26,361 bases of DNA from Thamnocephalis sphaerospora (Eukaryota; Zoopagomycota; Zoopagomycetes; Zoopagales; Sigmoideomycetaceae). Where the stretch lies: NCBI GenBank assembly GCA_003614735.1, contig KZ992613.1, positions 1 to 26,361 on the forward strand. Direction: 5' to 3'. The position numbers and the translations under genes are program-made. A model generated the notes under the pieces. It had not been told where the DNA came from and did no database searches. It saw only the letters and a program-made list of their open reading frames with translations. Below are positions 1-10,105 of the stretch, piece by piece (within the stretch, counting starts at the first letter, position 1; each line of letters begins with the position of its first letter).

Positions 1-42
1 AACTGGGCGTCTGGACCGTCCGGATCGCACACGCCCTCGGAT

Positions 43-3000
43 ATGGGCGATGCCATTGAAAGCGGCGCTGACTCGGGCGGCGAGTCGCTAGTGGCCGCCA
101 ACAAGGCACGTCGGCGTCGACTAGCGCAGATTGCGCGTGTCGAGAGCCTAGACAGCGAAAGCGGCTGGAGTGAGTCTGAAGTAGAGTTGACTTCCGGCGA
201 GCCAGAGGCAGATGGTGGCGACGACCGCGACAACCAGGATAACGACGGTGATGGTGGCGATGAGGACGGCGGTCGGCCCGTTATGGTGCAGGACCTTTCG
301 CTGCCAGCGTCGGTCGGTTCGCTGAGGGGCGACGACACGGAGACCAAGGCAGACGTGGAAGAAACGGTCAAGGAGACGGCACCAGTCGAGGTGGTGACCA
401 GCACTGCTGCAGTCTCCTCACCCGTCGACAAGCCCAGCGTGGAGCCAGACACGCCCACGCCAGATGCCGTGCCGGAGATACCTGAAAAGGAACAGGCATC
501 TAGCTCACCAGCCGCAAGCACGTCCTCTCCAGAAGCGCCCAGTGTGCCGGCTCCAACTGTATTGGCCCCAACTGTGCCAGCACCAAGTACGCCAATTCGT
601 ACTGGGACCAGGTCAAGCAGCAGTGGACCCACCGATCCGTTTACCCCGGTTGCCTCCAAGTTGGATATGGTTGACAAGACTCGACCTATGCTTGCAAAGA
701 CACCTCAGATACAACATGGCGGCATTGGATCTGACGCGTTTGCCGAGTACATGACGCCAGGGACCAAAAAGACGATCATGGGCAACTTGCCAATGCGTAC
801 CATTGCCGACGAGAGCCCGCCCATTGCGCCACTAGACACCGAGAGCCCACCGTCTTTCCTCGTGGACCATGATGAGCCGGACATGCCGTCATCCTCTAAT
901 CCGCCCAAGTTTGCGCTAGACGAGAGCAATAGCTCGGCGGCCGCTACATCGTCAGACGTTGACCGTACGGCCATTCACATTGACAGCGACAAGTCAAGCG
1001 ACTCTATCGAGATTCTGTCCGACTTCCAGAGCACGCTGCCCGCTTCATCAGCCGCCGCTGCTCCGGCCGTCATTGTCATCGACTCGGATGATGTTGAGGC
1101 TGAGGTGGAAGAGGATGCTGATCCGATCAGGGTGGCAGCAGCAGCCACCATCACTGCGGCAGCCGCGTCGCCCAACCGCCGGCGTCGCGAGGTGGAGACG
1201 GACGAACTGTACGAGTCTGCGGCCAAGGTGATCCAGAGCACCAAGGGTAGCAGCACGCTACGGCCAGACGCGTACGTCAAGTCGCCATTGATGTCAGACA
1301 TGTACAGTCAGTTGCGGTCAGGGTAAGTGGGATATCTGTTGCCCTTTACACTCGTGTAGTGGTGTGCTAACCGTTGGTATGGCAGAAGCGTTAGCTCGGC
1401 CTCAGCAGATGGAAACGACTTTGACGCAGTGACTGCACTGGCTGATACCGGCCGTTCGCGTTCGCGACGTGGTCGCAATAGGCTGGGACGCACAACCGGC
1501 TCGCTGCTGCGTCCTGAGCATCTGCGTTCCGGCACCGACGAGGAGAAGCTGGCGGCGCTGTTGCTGCAGCCATCGTCGCTGGAGAGTCTGAAGAAGATTG
1601 TACCGGCACCCGAGACCAACATTGCCAGTTTGTCGATTGTGCTAGCTGGCGAGATGCCTGACGACACAGCACGCCAGCAAGTCAAGCGCTCATTTGCGCG
1701 TGCCCTCCACAGTGTACAATCGCCTAGCACTGACTTTGGTGCTGGTGGCGTTCTTGCTGCATACGATGATGCAGAGCGCTATGGACTACACATTGAAGAT
1801 GTAACTGGAGACTCGGATGCGTCGCGTCGTCGAGCTGCCATAGGCAAGGCGGACTTGTGCGTTTATTTTCTTGGCCGACCGGTGTCTGAGCAACAGCTGG
1901 ATGGCGCCGCCGAGTGTGCCGAGCAGATTTGCATTTTGCCTGTGTGCTTGACCAAGGGAGATGGCCTTTTTGAGGACCAGCGGCTGATCACGCGCGGACT
2001 GACGCATCGTAAGGTGGCCAACACGGTGCTTACCCCCGGCTCTACATCTACTATGGCGCAGCTGACCGAGATGCACCCGAGCACGCTGGCATTCTCGTTG
2101 CAGCTGGCACAGGAGCGTACCGTCAAGGAGCGCACCGATATTGCGCGCAATCGTGTGCGACTTGCCTGCACCGCCTTTTTCATGCTGTTCCTCGGTTTGC
2201 TCCTGCTGGTCGTACTACCAGCCGACGGATCACGAGGCCGCGATGCGCTGGATGCGGCGTTACCGGCCGAGTGGTCTGCCTGGCTGGCTTCCTGGTCACC
2301 GCTGCCATCACGCGATATAATCTTTGGCATTGAGCGCCAGCTGGACTATGACCCGCATGCCGACTGGATTCACGGTCACGACACGTCCGAGGTAAGATGA
2401 TGCGTAGCGAACAATGCGGGTACGACACGTAAGCTTATCACCCGGTGGATTTGCCAGATTGACGATGGGGCCGAGTGGATTACGTACGAGCCTTTGCCAG
2501 AGCTGTCATCGCAAGCGTCGACCAGCCAAGGCTCGTTTGACGAGCACTCCGAGCAGAATGCTACATACGATTCAAAGACTGAAGAGTCGACCAAGGATGA
2601 TAAGAGCGACGACAACGACGACGACGATAGCGAATACATCCCCGACGACGTATTTGCGTGGCTCTATTCGCTGCCACGTAGGTTTACGCTTTACCTCAAG
2701 GAGGAGAGTGCTCCGGTTGAGACGCAGCAAAGGAGCAGGACCGGCAAGAAGGGCCAAAAGCAACCGCTTTCCGACTTTATTCGGTTGGCCAAGCGTAGGC
2801 TTGCTACGTGGATTGAGACTGTATTCGGCACCTTTGACGAAGATGAGGACGGCGAGCCACGTGATGGTGGCGCATCACAGTCACAAAACGATGACCAGCA
2901 GCAACAGCAGCAGCAGCAGCAGCAGCGCCGCCGTCGCCGCCGCCGTCGCCGCACTAGCTATCGGGTGTACAAGGAAGACATTTCCGGCCAGATGCGTTGG

Positions 3001-3207
3001 GCGGTAGACACAATGCTGGACTCGTTTGACGATGGACGCATCTTTATGGCACGCGCAACGGCACCGCTTCGTCACGAGATTGAGCTGGCGTTTACGCAGC
3101 TCCAAAAGACGCAGTTCTGGAACACACTGATGCGCGTGCGTGCCATTCTGCGAGACGCACTGGCCGAGATTATCCTGGCCACGCGTGGTCATGGCGGACA
3201 GGCGTAG
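43..3207 (+). CDS. Single-pass membrane protein with degenerate septin-like G domain (5' end probably outside window)
   Basis: Three exons fit: 43-1322, 1386-2391 and 2458-3207, joined in phase, giving 1011 residues from the first ATG. The frame is also open from base 1 to 43, so the true start may lie upstream. Residues 1-440 are acidic, Ser/Pro/Ala-rich and look disordered. Residues about 505-640 have a P-loop GTPase rhythm: a hydrophobic strand ending in IVLAG, then CVYFLG, then ILPVCLTKGD, which resembles the septin strand and (T/A)KxD element. The GxxxxGK(S/T) P-loop is missing, so nucleotide binding is doubtful. A hydrophobic helix at about 686-705 is the only membrane segment. The tail holds a Gln run followed by an Arg run. 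I recognise no named orthologue. Septin relationship is inference; the gene structure is firm. AATAAA lies 185 bases after the stop. Confidence 0.75.
1323..1385 (+). other. Intron 1 of the septin-like membrane protein gene
   Basis: 63-base intron with donor GTAAGT, branch-like CTAAC and acceptor GGCAG. Splicing here joins GG to A and keeps the downstream 323-residue frame open. It is representative of the U2-type introns in this window. Confidence 0.85.
2896..2952 (+). repeat. CAG run followed by CGC/CGT run (polyGln-polyArg)
   Basis: Ten Gln codons (nine CAG, one CAA) at 2896-2925 are followed directly by nine Arg codons (CGC/CGT), with Arg/Thr after. The tract lies in the third exon of the septin-like membrane protein, after the membrane helix. 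Such trinucleotide tracts vary in length by slippage. The abrupt switch from neutral to strongly basic is unusual. Confidence 0.9.
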
Positions 3208-3320
3208 ATGTGCCGGGCGACGTGGGTGCCACCCCGTGGGATTGCATGTGCATTCTTCAACACTTTTTGCGTTGATGGCAGTGCTAGTCGCAGCTTCTGT
3301 CTCCTCGCCTTCTATCCAGC

Positions 3321-3326
3321 TTTATT
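3321..3326 (-). terminator. Poly(A) signal AATAAA for MAD3/BUB1
   Basis: Reads AATAAA on the minus strand (TTTATT on plus), 186 bases past the MAD3/BUB1 stop. It sits upstream of the opposing gene's own signal, which implies overlapping transcripts. Confidence 0.4.
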
Positions 3327-3391
3327 TGCCTTTTGTTTCTCTTTTTCTCACTGTGCACTGCCATTCGCTACGCTAGCTCGTTTGCTAAAGC

Positions 3392-3397
3392 AATAAA
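3392..3397 (+). terminator. Poly(A) signal AATAAA for the septin-like gene
   Basis: Canonical hexamer 185 bases downstream of the stop at 3207. It is the only plus-strand AATAAA in this spacer. Confidence 0.5.
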
Positions 3398-3511
3398 CCG
3401 TTACCCAGTACACACACATTGGCAACAGGCTGCAGATGCGCGTACACGTACAATGCATAGTTTATAGATGAAGCACCGACTTTCAAGTACCAATGGAGTC
3501 TGTATAGGGCG

Positions 3512-6500
3512 CTAGAGTGTAGCACGATCCATCGCCTCGAGTTGCACGCGATTTAGCGCCGCCTTGAGCGACTTTCCTGGTCGTGTCGAATGCTGTGTGA
3601 GCCAGTCCTCGAAGCGCTTGATGAGCGCTGCCATGTCCTTTTCCACCTCATCGTCAGGTTGTGTTGGTGCTACATTCAGCAGTCGATCGAATGTCTCATC
3701 CCAGAGTGCAGCATCCCAACCTGCGCGTACTTGTTCTCGCGGTGCTAGCCGTGTTGTCTCGCTGTGAACACCGCCTTCTTCCTGTTGCGAATCATCGCGC
3801 AGCTCGAGACGGCGTCCGTGTAGCAAGGCGTACGCGACCGTTGCGCAGCCATACCAGTCCGCGTCCAGTCGAAATCCTTGATCAGTGCATGCAGACGGAC
3901 AGTCGCTAGCATCGACATGCCATCCTGCACGGAATCGCTGGCCGGACGCGTATTGGCGCAAATCAACACTGCGGCGAAAGTCAATCAAGCATACGCCCTT
4001 GTGACGCCAGCCACCACCACCTGTCGGGTCGTAGGTGGAGGACCAGGCAGCAAGCTCGGGATCGTCGTCCAGCCGTACCAGTATGTTTTCCGGTCGGATG
4101 TTGCCGTGCAGTATGTCCACTGCGTGCAATTGGGCGACGGCTCGAAGCAACTCGCAAACAAAAAAGGCTGCCACTACTTCATCAACAGAGGTACCCTTGG
4201 CCATCCTGCCGTTGGCGTGATCAAGCAGCGTGCCCTGCTCATTGTACGGCAGCACCAGGTAACTTTCGTCCTGGTAGAGATAAAATACCAGCGGGGAAAT
4301 GACAATGTTGCGTGCGGTCGGCGACAGCCGCGCGCAAAGTGTGTGCAAAGCAAATGCCTCCCATGCGTTGGCCGGCTGGCTCACCTTGAGCGCGCAGTAA
4401 CCGCATGCATCGTGTTCGTCAACATCATCCATCATGCCATCGCCCAGATCCGCCGCGATGTAGACTTGTCCGTGGTCGCCAAGATTCCGGACAACGCCAA
4501 AGATCCGCCCGCTCAATTCTAGCTCAAATGTTTCGCCATCCGGAAGCTCGCCATAGCGTACGGCGCGTTCCATCGCATCCTTGCGCCCAAGCGACTCGTT
4601 CATGTGATTTTCAAAGCCTGGCACAGCGTGAAGTGACATTTGCCCATGGATCAACTGCTTCTCAACGTGCCGCTGGTCAAACGGAACTGTAGGGAGCACG
4701 CTGTCCGCTAGATGTTCCGCTGCCGCTGCCGAAATTAGATCGGTATGATCTTGCAGCTGTGTCACATCGGCCGAGTTTAGCGACGGACGGCCGCTCGTAA
4801 ACGGCGTAGACGTAAGACAGCTGAGGGTCGAGGCGCCAAATGAGCCAGACCGGCTGCTCGCCGTGGTGCACACGGTAGAGCGTTCGCTCAGCTCCGCAAT
4901 GGGCGTCAGCAATGGCATTGCGGTGGCGCGCGTACGACCAGCAACACCACCGGGCGGATACACCATAGCTGCCTCATTGGCACCGGCCATCATGCGATGG
5001 AGATGCTCATCAAAGCTTGACTCGTCCGCATGGCCTGTTTCGTCCGCGCTGGTTGCTGCTGCAGCGCCACCGTTTGCGACGGAGCCACTATCGGCTGTCG
5101 AGTGATGGGGCGTCGAACAAATAATCTGACGACTCTTGAAATCAATAGTAAAGTCGTCGTCAGAGGGGAAAGATGGGCGTGCACGATAGATACCGCTTCC
5201 AGCGTCTTGTTGGCGCATAATTTCCAGCTGTCGCGTAATATCATCTGAATCGGCAGCATCCAGATTGCCGCCCTCTACTCGATCGTCTGCGCTGTCCAAT
5301 ACGCCGCCAGTGTCGTGAATGCTATCATCATCGTTGTCATCCTGGAAAACATCGAATAGGCGACTCTTGGCTGGTTTGGCGGAGGCTGGAAAACGCGGTG
5401 CTGCTGAGCCGCATGCATGGTCGCCATTGTCGCCATTTTTGCCACCATCATCATCGCAGAAAACTGCAAACCCAGAGCGTTTTGGACGCGGCTCCGATTG
5501 CGCTATTTTTGCGGCCAGTGGGCGCCGCTGCATAGGGCCAGGCGTTGGCTGGATAGCTGCGCTAACGTTTTCGTTTTCGCTGCCCATCCCAAGCAATGCA
5601 GGATGTGCAGCCGAATCGATTGCGTCGGCATCGGCGTCGACATCACTCGAGTCCTCGTCCGAGTCCTCGTGCGCCAGCGGTTGGTTAAAGATGGCCATTA
5701 CATCATCCAGTGCCGCCTTGGTGTTGATAGTGGGGGATGGAATGCGACGACGAATGCGCTTACTCGGCACATCATTGAGCGGAACTATGTATACACCAGC
5801 GCCGTTGTAAGTACACGTCAAGGTAGCAGAGCCAATATGTTTACATGTGCGCACCTTCCATATCAGCTGCTGGTCGCGGCGTATTAAAGGGCTCGCCAAG
5901 TAGGCCGAGGGCTGCAGCGCGCGCTTCCTCAAAGGAACGCTCAACACCGCCTGGATAGACAAAGTCCAGCTCAACGGCCATACGCTCAGGCCGCGCGACC
6001 TTGGCGCCCTTGCTTTTGTCAGCGACGCCTTTCCGTGGTTTAGATGCAATTTTTCCCTCCATGTGCGTTTGCGCAGTCTGCGCGGGTGCGCTGGCAAAAT
6101 TACGCAGCGGGTCGTCAACTAGTAACTGCGCCTTTGATGCCTGGAGTTGATGCTGGGACTTTGATGGCGTTTTGCCGTCGTCTGCCGACTGCGTTTCATC
6201 GTCTGACTAGACGACAGCGTTTAAACGGTATGAGGATCGTCAATTGGCAGTGGGCCGGCAAATTCGCGCCCAATCAACTTACCTGGTCATGGAACACTGA
6301 AAGCTTTTCGCGCGGCGCACCGCGACGAGTAATCTTTGACGGTAAATGTTGTCCACGCCAGCTGGACGGCTCCTGGCGATTCTCCTTATGGCGACCCTGT
6401 TCTGTGCCAATATCCTTCCACGGAGTCATGCTTTCCGCGTCGACCAAGCCAGCCGGAGGCTCTGTGCGATCGGAAAACACCTGGAGCTTGCTGTTGGACT

Positions 6501-7400
6501 GCGCCTGTAACCTGACCCGTTGGCCACCTTGATGATCACTTCCAGTACCGCCAATTACACCCATCGGCTTTCGTTCCACCAGACCTACAGGCTCAGAGGC
6601 ACCTGCAGGGTCGTGTTCCAAAGGCCCTGCCTGGTGTGTCGCAAGGCGATGCTGAAACTCGCGGTATTTGCGCTGAAGGCGCTCCAGCGGTTGCGCAAAG
6701 CGATTGATACCCAGACGGTAGATCTCATCGGCAAGCTTCCATCTGGGGTACAACCGCAAGATTAGCAAAGAAAAGCCTTTGGCAGATGCAGCAGCCTGGC
6801 CCTCAATGTTGTCACTCACCTTCCTTGAGACTCTAGCAATGTCGCGTATTCCTCATAGTAGGCTGCCAAGTCCTGGCCTATATTGTTGGCCTCGAGGTAT
6901 TTAAAGATCAGCTGCGGGTCCTTGACATTCTCCGCGTAGAGCAACCAGCAGCGCAGATAGCGCGGGTCGTTCTGGTAACGCTTGTCCTGATGAAAGGTAC
7001 GCGTGCACTGCTCCAGCAGCGGGACCAAGTTGCTGTCGTGGTTGTGGCCCTGCGGATAGTTGTCGATGGTCCAACGCACGTAGCGGTAGTACGAGTCTAG
7101 AGGATCATCCAGGTCAGCGGCTGCCTCCAGTTCGCGCTGAAAGCGTTTGTGCTGCTCGTTTAGATGCGCCATGCGTGTATCGTTGTTTTCCGAAAAGACC
7201 TGGGCAAGAGCAGCTGCGCTACGGCCGCGCTTCATGGGCATAATGTTTTCCTTTTGCCGCTCTATCGACGCCAATTCAACGGCCACGGGCTGAGCGACTG
7301 CTGGGTCTGGCTTGTCCGGCGTGGCAGCCGGCAGCGGTGTTGCGCTGTTCACCCAAAAAGGCGACTCATTGTCGGTCTTTGCCGCAAGCGGCTTACTCAT
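3512..7400 (-). CDS. MAD3/BUB1: Spindle-checkpoint protein MAD3/BUB1 (BUBR1-like, degenerate kinase)
   Basis: Four exons: 7400-6820, 6742-6283, 6206-5855 and 5784-3512, giving 1221 residues. In order: KEN box 1 (residues 50-52); the Mad3/BUB1 TPR region (about 100-230, with LADEIYRLGINR); KEN box 2 (313-315) flanked by LQVFSD (280-285) and LSVFHD (341-346); a GLEBS-type Bub3-binding motif with SFEEARA (about 423-445); acidic linker with FAVFCD (570-575) and FDVFQD (608-613), both matching the ABBA consensus; then a kinase-like domain (about 895-1140). The domain keeps the ATP lysine (K931 in CALKV), but the catalytic loop reads HGNIRPEN (Asn for Asp) and the DFG position reads DFR. Known role: MAD3/BUBR1 binds Cdc20 and inhibits the APC/C; BUB1 is the kinetochore kinase. 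The motifs argue for a BUBR1-type inhibitor with a pseudokinase. Intron 3 has a weaker GTGCGC donor. Confidence 0.92.
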
Positions 7401-7557
7401 GGTGTTCAGTGCTGGTTCAGTAGGGTGAAGCGGCGCTATAATGACTGTGGACGATGATTTAATGGCGGAGCAAACGAGCACACAAGAATGTGAAAGAGAA
7501 ACGCGTGCTTGTTTACTTTTCGTCGCGGCTGGCGTTGCGGCTGATTGGCCCGCTCGC

Positions 7558-9892
7558 TCACGCGTCCGAGTCGTTGTCGCTGTCGCTGTCACTGTTGCTG
7601 TCGTTTTCATCAGCATAGGTATCACCATCAGGGACAATCACCCGGTCTTGGACTGCTTGGTTGTTGAGCGCGATTAGACTGTCTATGCACTCTGCGGGCG
7701 ATATCGCATGCGTCAGTCTGGCGTATGTGCCACTAGCATACCGCACAACGACCACTTGCCATCAAACGACTTGGATCGGTAGTCGTTCAGACTTAGCTTC
7801 AGCTGCCAGAAGCGTGTGCGCAGCGAAATGCTATCACTAGCATGACGACATCACGAGTGAGCCAGTGCTGCTATGCCCATTCCACGGGGTACTTACAACT
7901 TGAAGTTCATGTCGCGTTCTATGTTAATCCAACTAATGTCTTCTTCGCGCTCGGCGCCAGTGTCGTAAATGCTGGCGGCGCACCGCGGTTAGCAATGCTA
8001 TTCAGAAAAGCAGCTCAGGTAAAAAGTAACGCACCACTTGAGCAGATTACGGTCGTCCATCACTGTATATGTTTCGGCGGTCATCGACTTGTTGTAGTCG
8101 ACCGCACCGCTACCCACACGCTGCAGCATCTTGCGCCTGTACATCGCCAGCGACATACGTGTGAATTAATGGTGCGCAGTTGCGGTGCGCACTAAAATAT
8201 CCAACTCACCAGGAGTTGCGGCACTGCCACGCATCTCGCCGCGTAAACTTTTTGGCAATGTCGCGCCAGACAATACAGGCGTACACCTCTTCGCGCTTGG
8301 TACGCAGAAACTGCTGCACATCGCCATGCTTGTCCTTGATGTGCTCGGTCACAATGCGGACAAGCTTGCGCTTTTCAAGAAGCGACCAGGTACCTAGATG
8401 CACGACAAACCCAGCGTAGACTTGTTAGCGCAACGGTGGATGACATTTGATCCGGCAGCTACGCTGTAGACTTGCCGCGATCAAGGCTGCGGTGCGAGTG
8501 TAGCGTGCGATAGTGCTCATAGCATATGCGTCGCTGTAGACCCATCTGCTTGGCAATCTCAGTCCAATTGCTTCTAAGCTTTCGCACCAGTCTACAATCA
8601 TGATATTGGTTAGTTTGCCATTATGTGGCATAGCTGCTGGCAAACCCACCGAATCAGCTTGCGGCTCTCCTTCGGTGTCCACTTGCGCGAATGCAGCGTA
8701 TCGTCGAGTACAAAGCGGACATGGCGCATCACCAGTGCCGATGGTCGATCAGGGCAAATGAGGCATATGTTGGCCCAAAAGTTTGGATACTGTCGATTGG
8801 TGATGTTCATTCGCTGCTGAATGATTGCGATGATATCCTCGTTGTCTAGGCCTTGCTCCTAAAATCACGCATGAGTGGCATAGTAGCGGTACGGGAAATC
8901 GTGCTAGCAGCTTACTACACGGAAGCGCTCAACCTCCTTGATCAGATTCATGCTCTCGTCGTACTTTACGTAGCCGCGTCGTGCGCGAATGCCTATGAGT
9001 CCAGTCAGGCTACAAGCCTCATCGTCAAGTTCACTTGGTCACTTACCCATCTGCTCCAGCTGCTCATATTTAGTGATGAATATGCCGTTGGCCTCTCGTA
9101 TGTAGCGCTGCCGCTTGCGGAGCGCCTCAGCCTCGCGAGTCAACTCTCCACGACGCTCCACCGCGTCTGCTGCCAGGTCACCGTGCGCCACCAGTGGCTG
9201 CACAGATTCATCGAGCGTGTATGTGCCCGGTCCACTCAGTGTTCCCCAGGGTGTCGGACGCAGTGGCTTCGGGGCGTCCGCCATGCGCCGGCGCCGATGC
9301 CAGCGAGAGTCGGCAATCTCAAGCAGCGAAAGCTGGCGAGTCTCTGTGCTGCCTGTACCAGTCGCATTCTCTGCGCCAGATTGTTCGGCCTCGTCTGCCT
9401 CCACATCGGTATCCATGTCGCTGTCGGCCACAACCTCTGGCGACAGATCCGAGTGATGCTCACGGCTTTTCTCGGTACTCTCTTTTTCACTGTACTTGGC
9501 CTTTTTGGCCTTCTTATCCTTTTTGCTCTTCTTCTTGTGAGTTTTGTCTTCAGTGCTGCTTTTCTCAGCGGCAGTCTGAAGGTCGGCTTCACTATTCTCC
9601 TTATGGCGACGCTTCTTATGCTTGCGTCGTCCGTCGTGCTCTCCCGCTTCCTGCTCTGCCTTGTCACGCTTCTGCAAATAGCGCCAAGATTCCGCCTGGT
9701 TAAACAGTTGAATACTGGCAAACGCGTCGTGTCACCCACCTTGTGCTTGCGCTTTAATTTGCGCGACGCTTGCTCTGCGTCTGTCTCATTGTGCATACTC
9801 TGGCTAGGCTCGGTGTCTACCGACAGCACCTCGGGCGCTGCCTTGGAACGAGCCTTCTCGCCGTCGCCTTTCTTGTGTGATTTCCGCGACAT
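7558..9892 (-). CDS. Reb1/TTF1-family Myb DNA-binding protein (rDNA termination/replication-fork barrier type)
   Basis: Ten exons: 9892-9740, 9671-9047, 8992-8916, 8858-8650, 8591-8476, 8393-8210, 8136-8035, 7971-7897, 7830-7742 and 7691-7558. All phases agree, giving 587 residues. The N-terminal 150 residues are Lys-rich with nuclear-localisation-like KKKSKKDKKAKKAK. A pre-Myb segment (about 286-335) contains FWANICLICPDRP and HVRF, the pattern that precedes the first Myb repeat in Reb1/TTF-I proteins. Myb repeat 1 begins RKWTPKES (W345) and continues NWTEIAKQMG. Repeat 2 begins RGTWSLLEKRKL (W396) and contains WRDIAKKFTRRDAWQCRNSW. The C-terminus is a Ser/Asp tail. Known family members bind rDNA terminators and block replication forks. 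The match is by motif only, so another SANT/Myb factor remains possible. Intron 5 uses a GC donor. Confidence 0.8.
8394..8475 (-). other. GC-AG intron in the Reb1/TTF1-type gene
   Basis: The donor reads G|GCAAGT and the acceptor ATCTAG, with GCTAAC as branch site. Only this donor joins the first Myb repeat to RGTWSLLEKRKL in frame. The nearby GT dinucleotides give the wrong phase or cut the Myb repeat. GCAAGT is the usual consensus of GC-type U2 donors. Confidence 0.75.
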
Positions 9893-10105
9893 GCTTGGAC
9901 GAATGCAGGGAAAAATAAAGACTGTTGCCGCTGTTGGGTGCGTCGAGGCGGTTTGGCTGACCACCGCATTGTGCGCACGTGAGTGCCATAGAGACTATCG
10001 GCACCAACGAGACCCGACGACACTACACGTTCCCCACGCCTCAGTTTCCTGCTCATTGCCGCCGCGTTACCGCTCTACCACCGCGCATCGACCGCACGCA
10101 TCGCC
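9893..10105. promoter_or_regulatory. Bidirectional promoter between Reb1/TTF1-type gene and PEX5
   Basis: The two start codons face away from each other across 213 bases, which must hold both 5' UTRs and core promoters. A palindromic E-box CACGTG is at 9976-9981. No clear TATA box was seen. The E-box assignment is a simple word match and may be chance. Confidence 0.4.

Larger units (their letters stand above)
3208..3511. other. Convergent intergenic region with overlapping 3' ends
   Basis: These 304 bases separate two stop codons that face each other. A plus-strand AATAAA lies at 3392-3397 and a minus-strand AATAAA at 3326-3321, each about 185 bases past its own stop, so the two 3' UTRs should overlap. 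The plus strand is pyrimidine-rich around 3290-3360. No additional gene is visible. Confidence 0.6.

Noticed and set aside
3878-4522. 214-residue plus-strand frame
   Set aside because: It is antisense to the kinase-like domain of MAD3/BUB1 and shows no independent motif.
5785-6118. N-terminal extension of the long minus-strand open frame of MAD3/BUB1
   Set aside because: This reading uses a different frame from the GLEBS-containing exon 6206-5855 and passes through an intron. The spliced model gives the conserved SFEEARA and MEVPLND instead.
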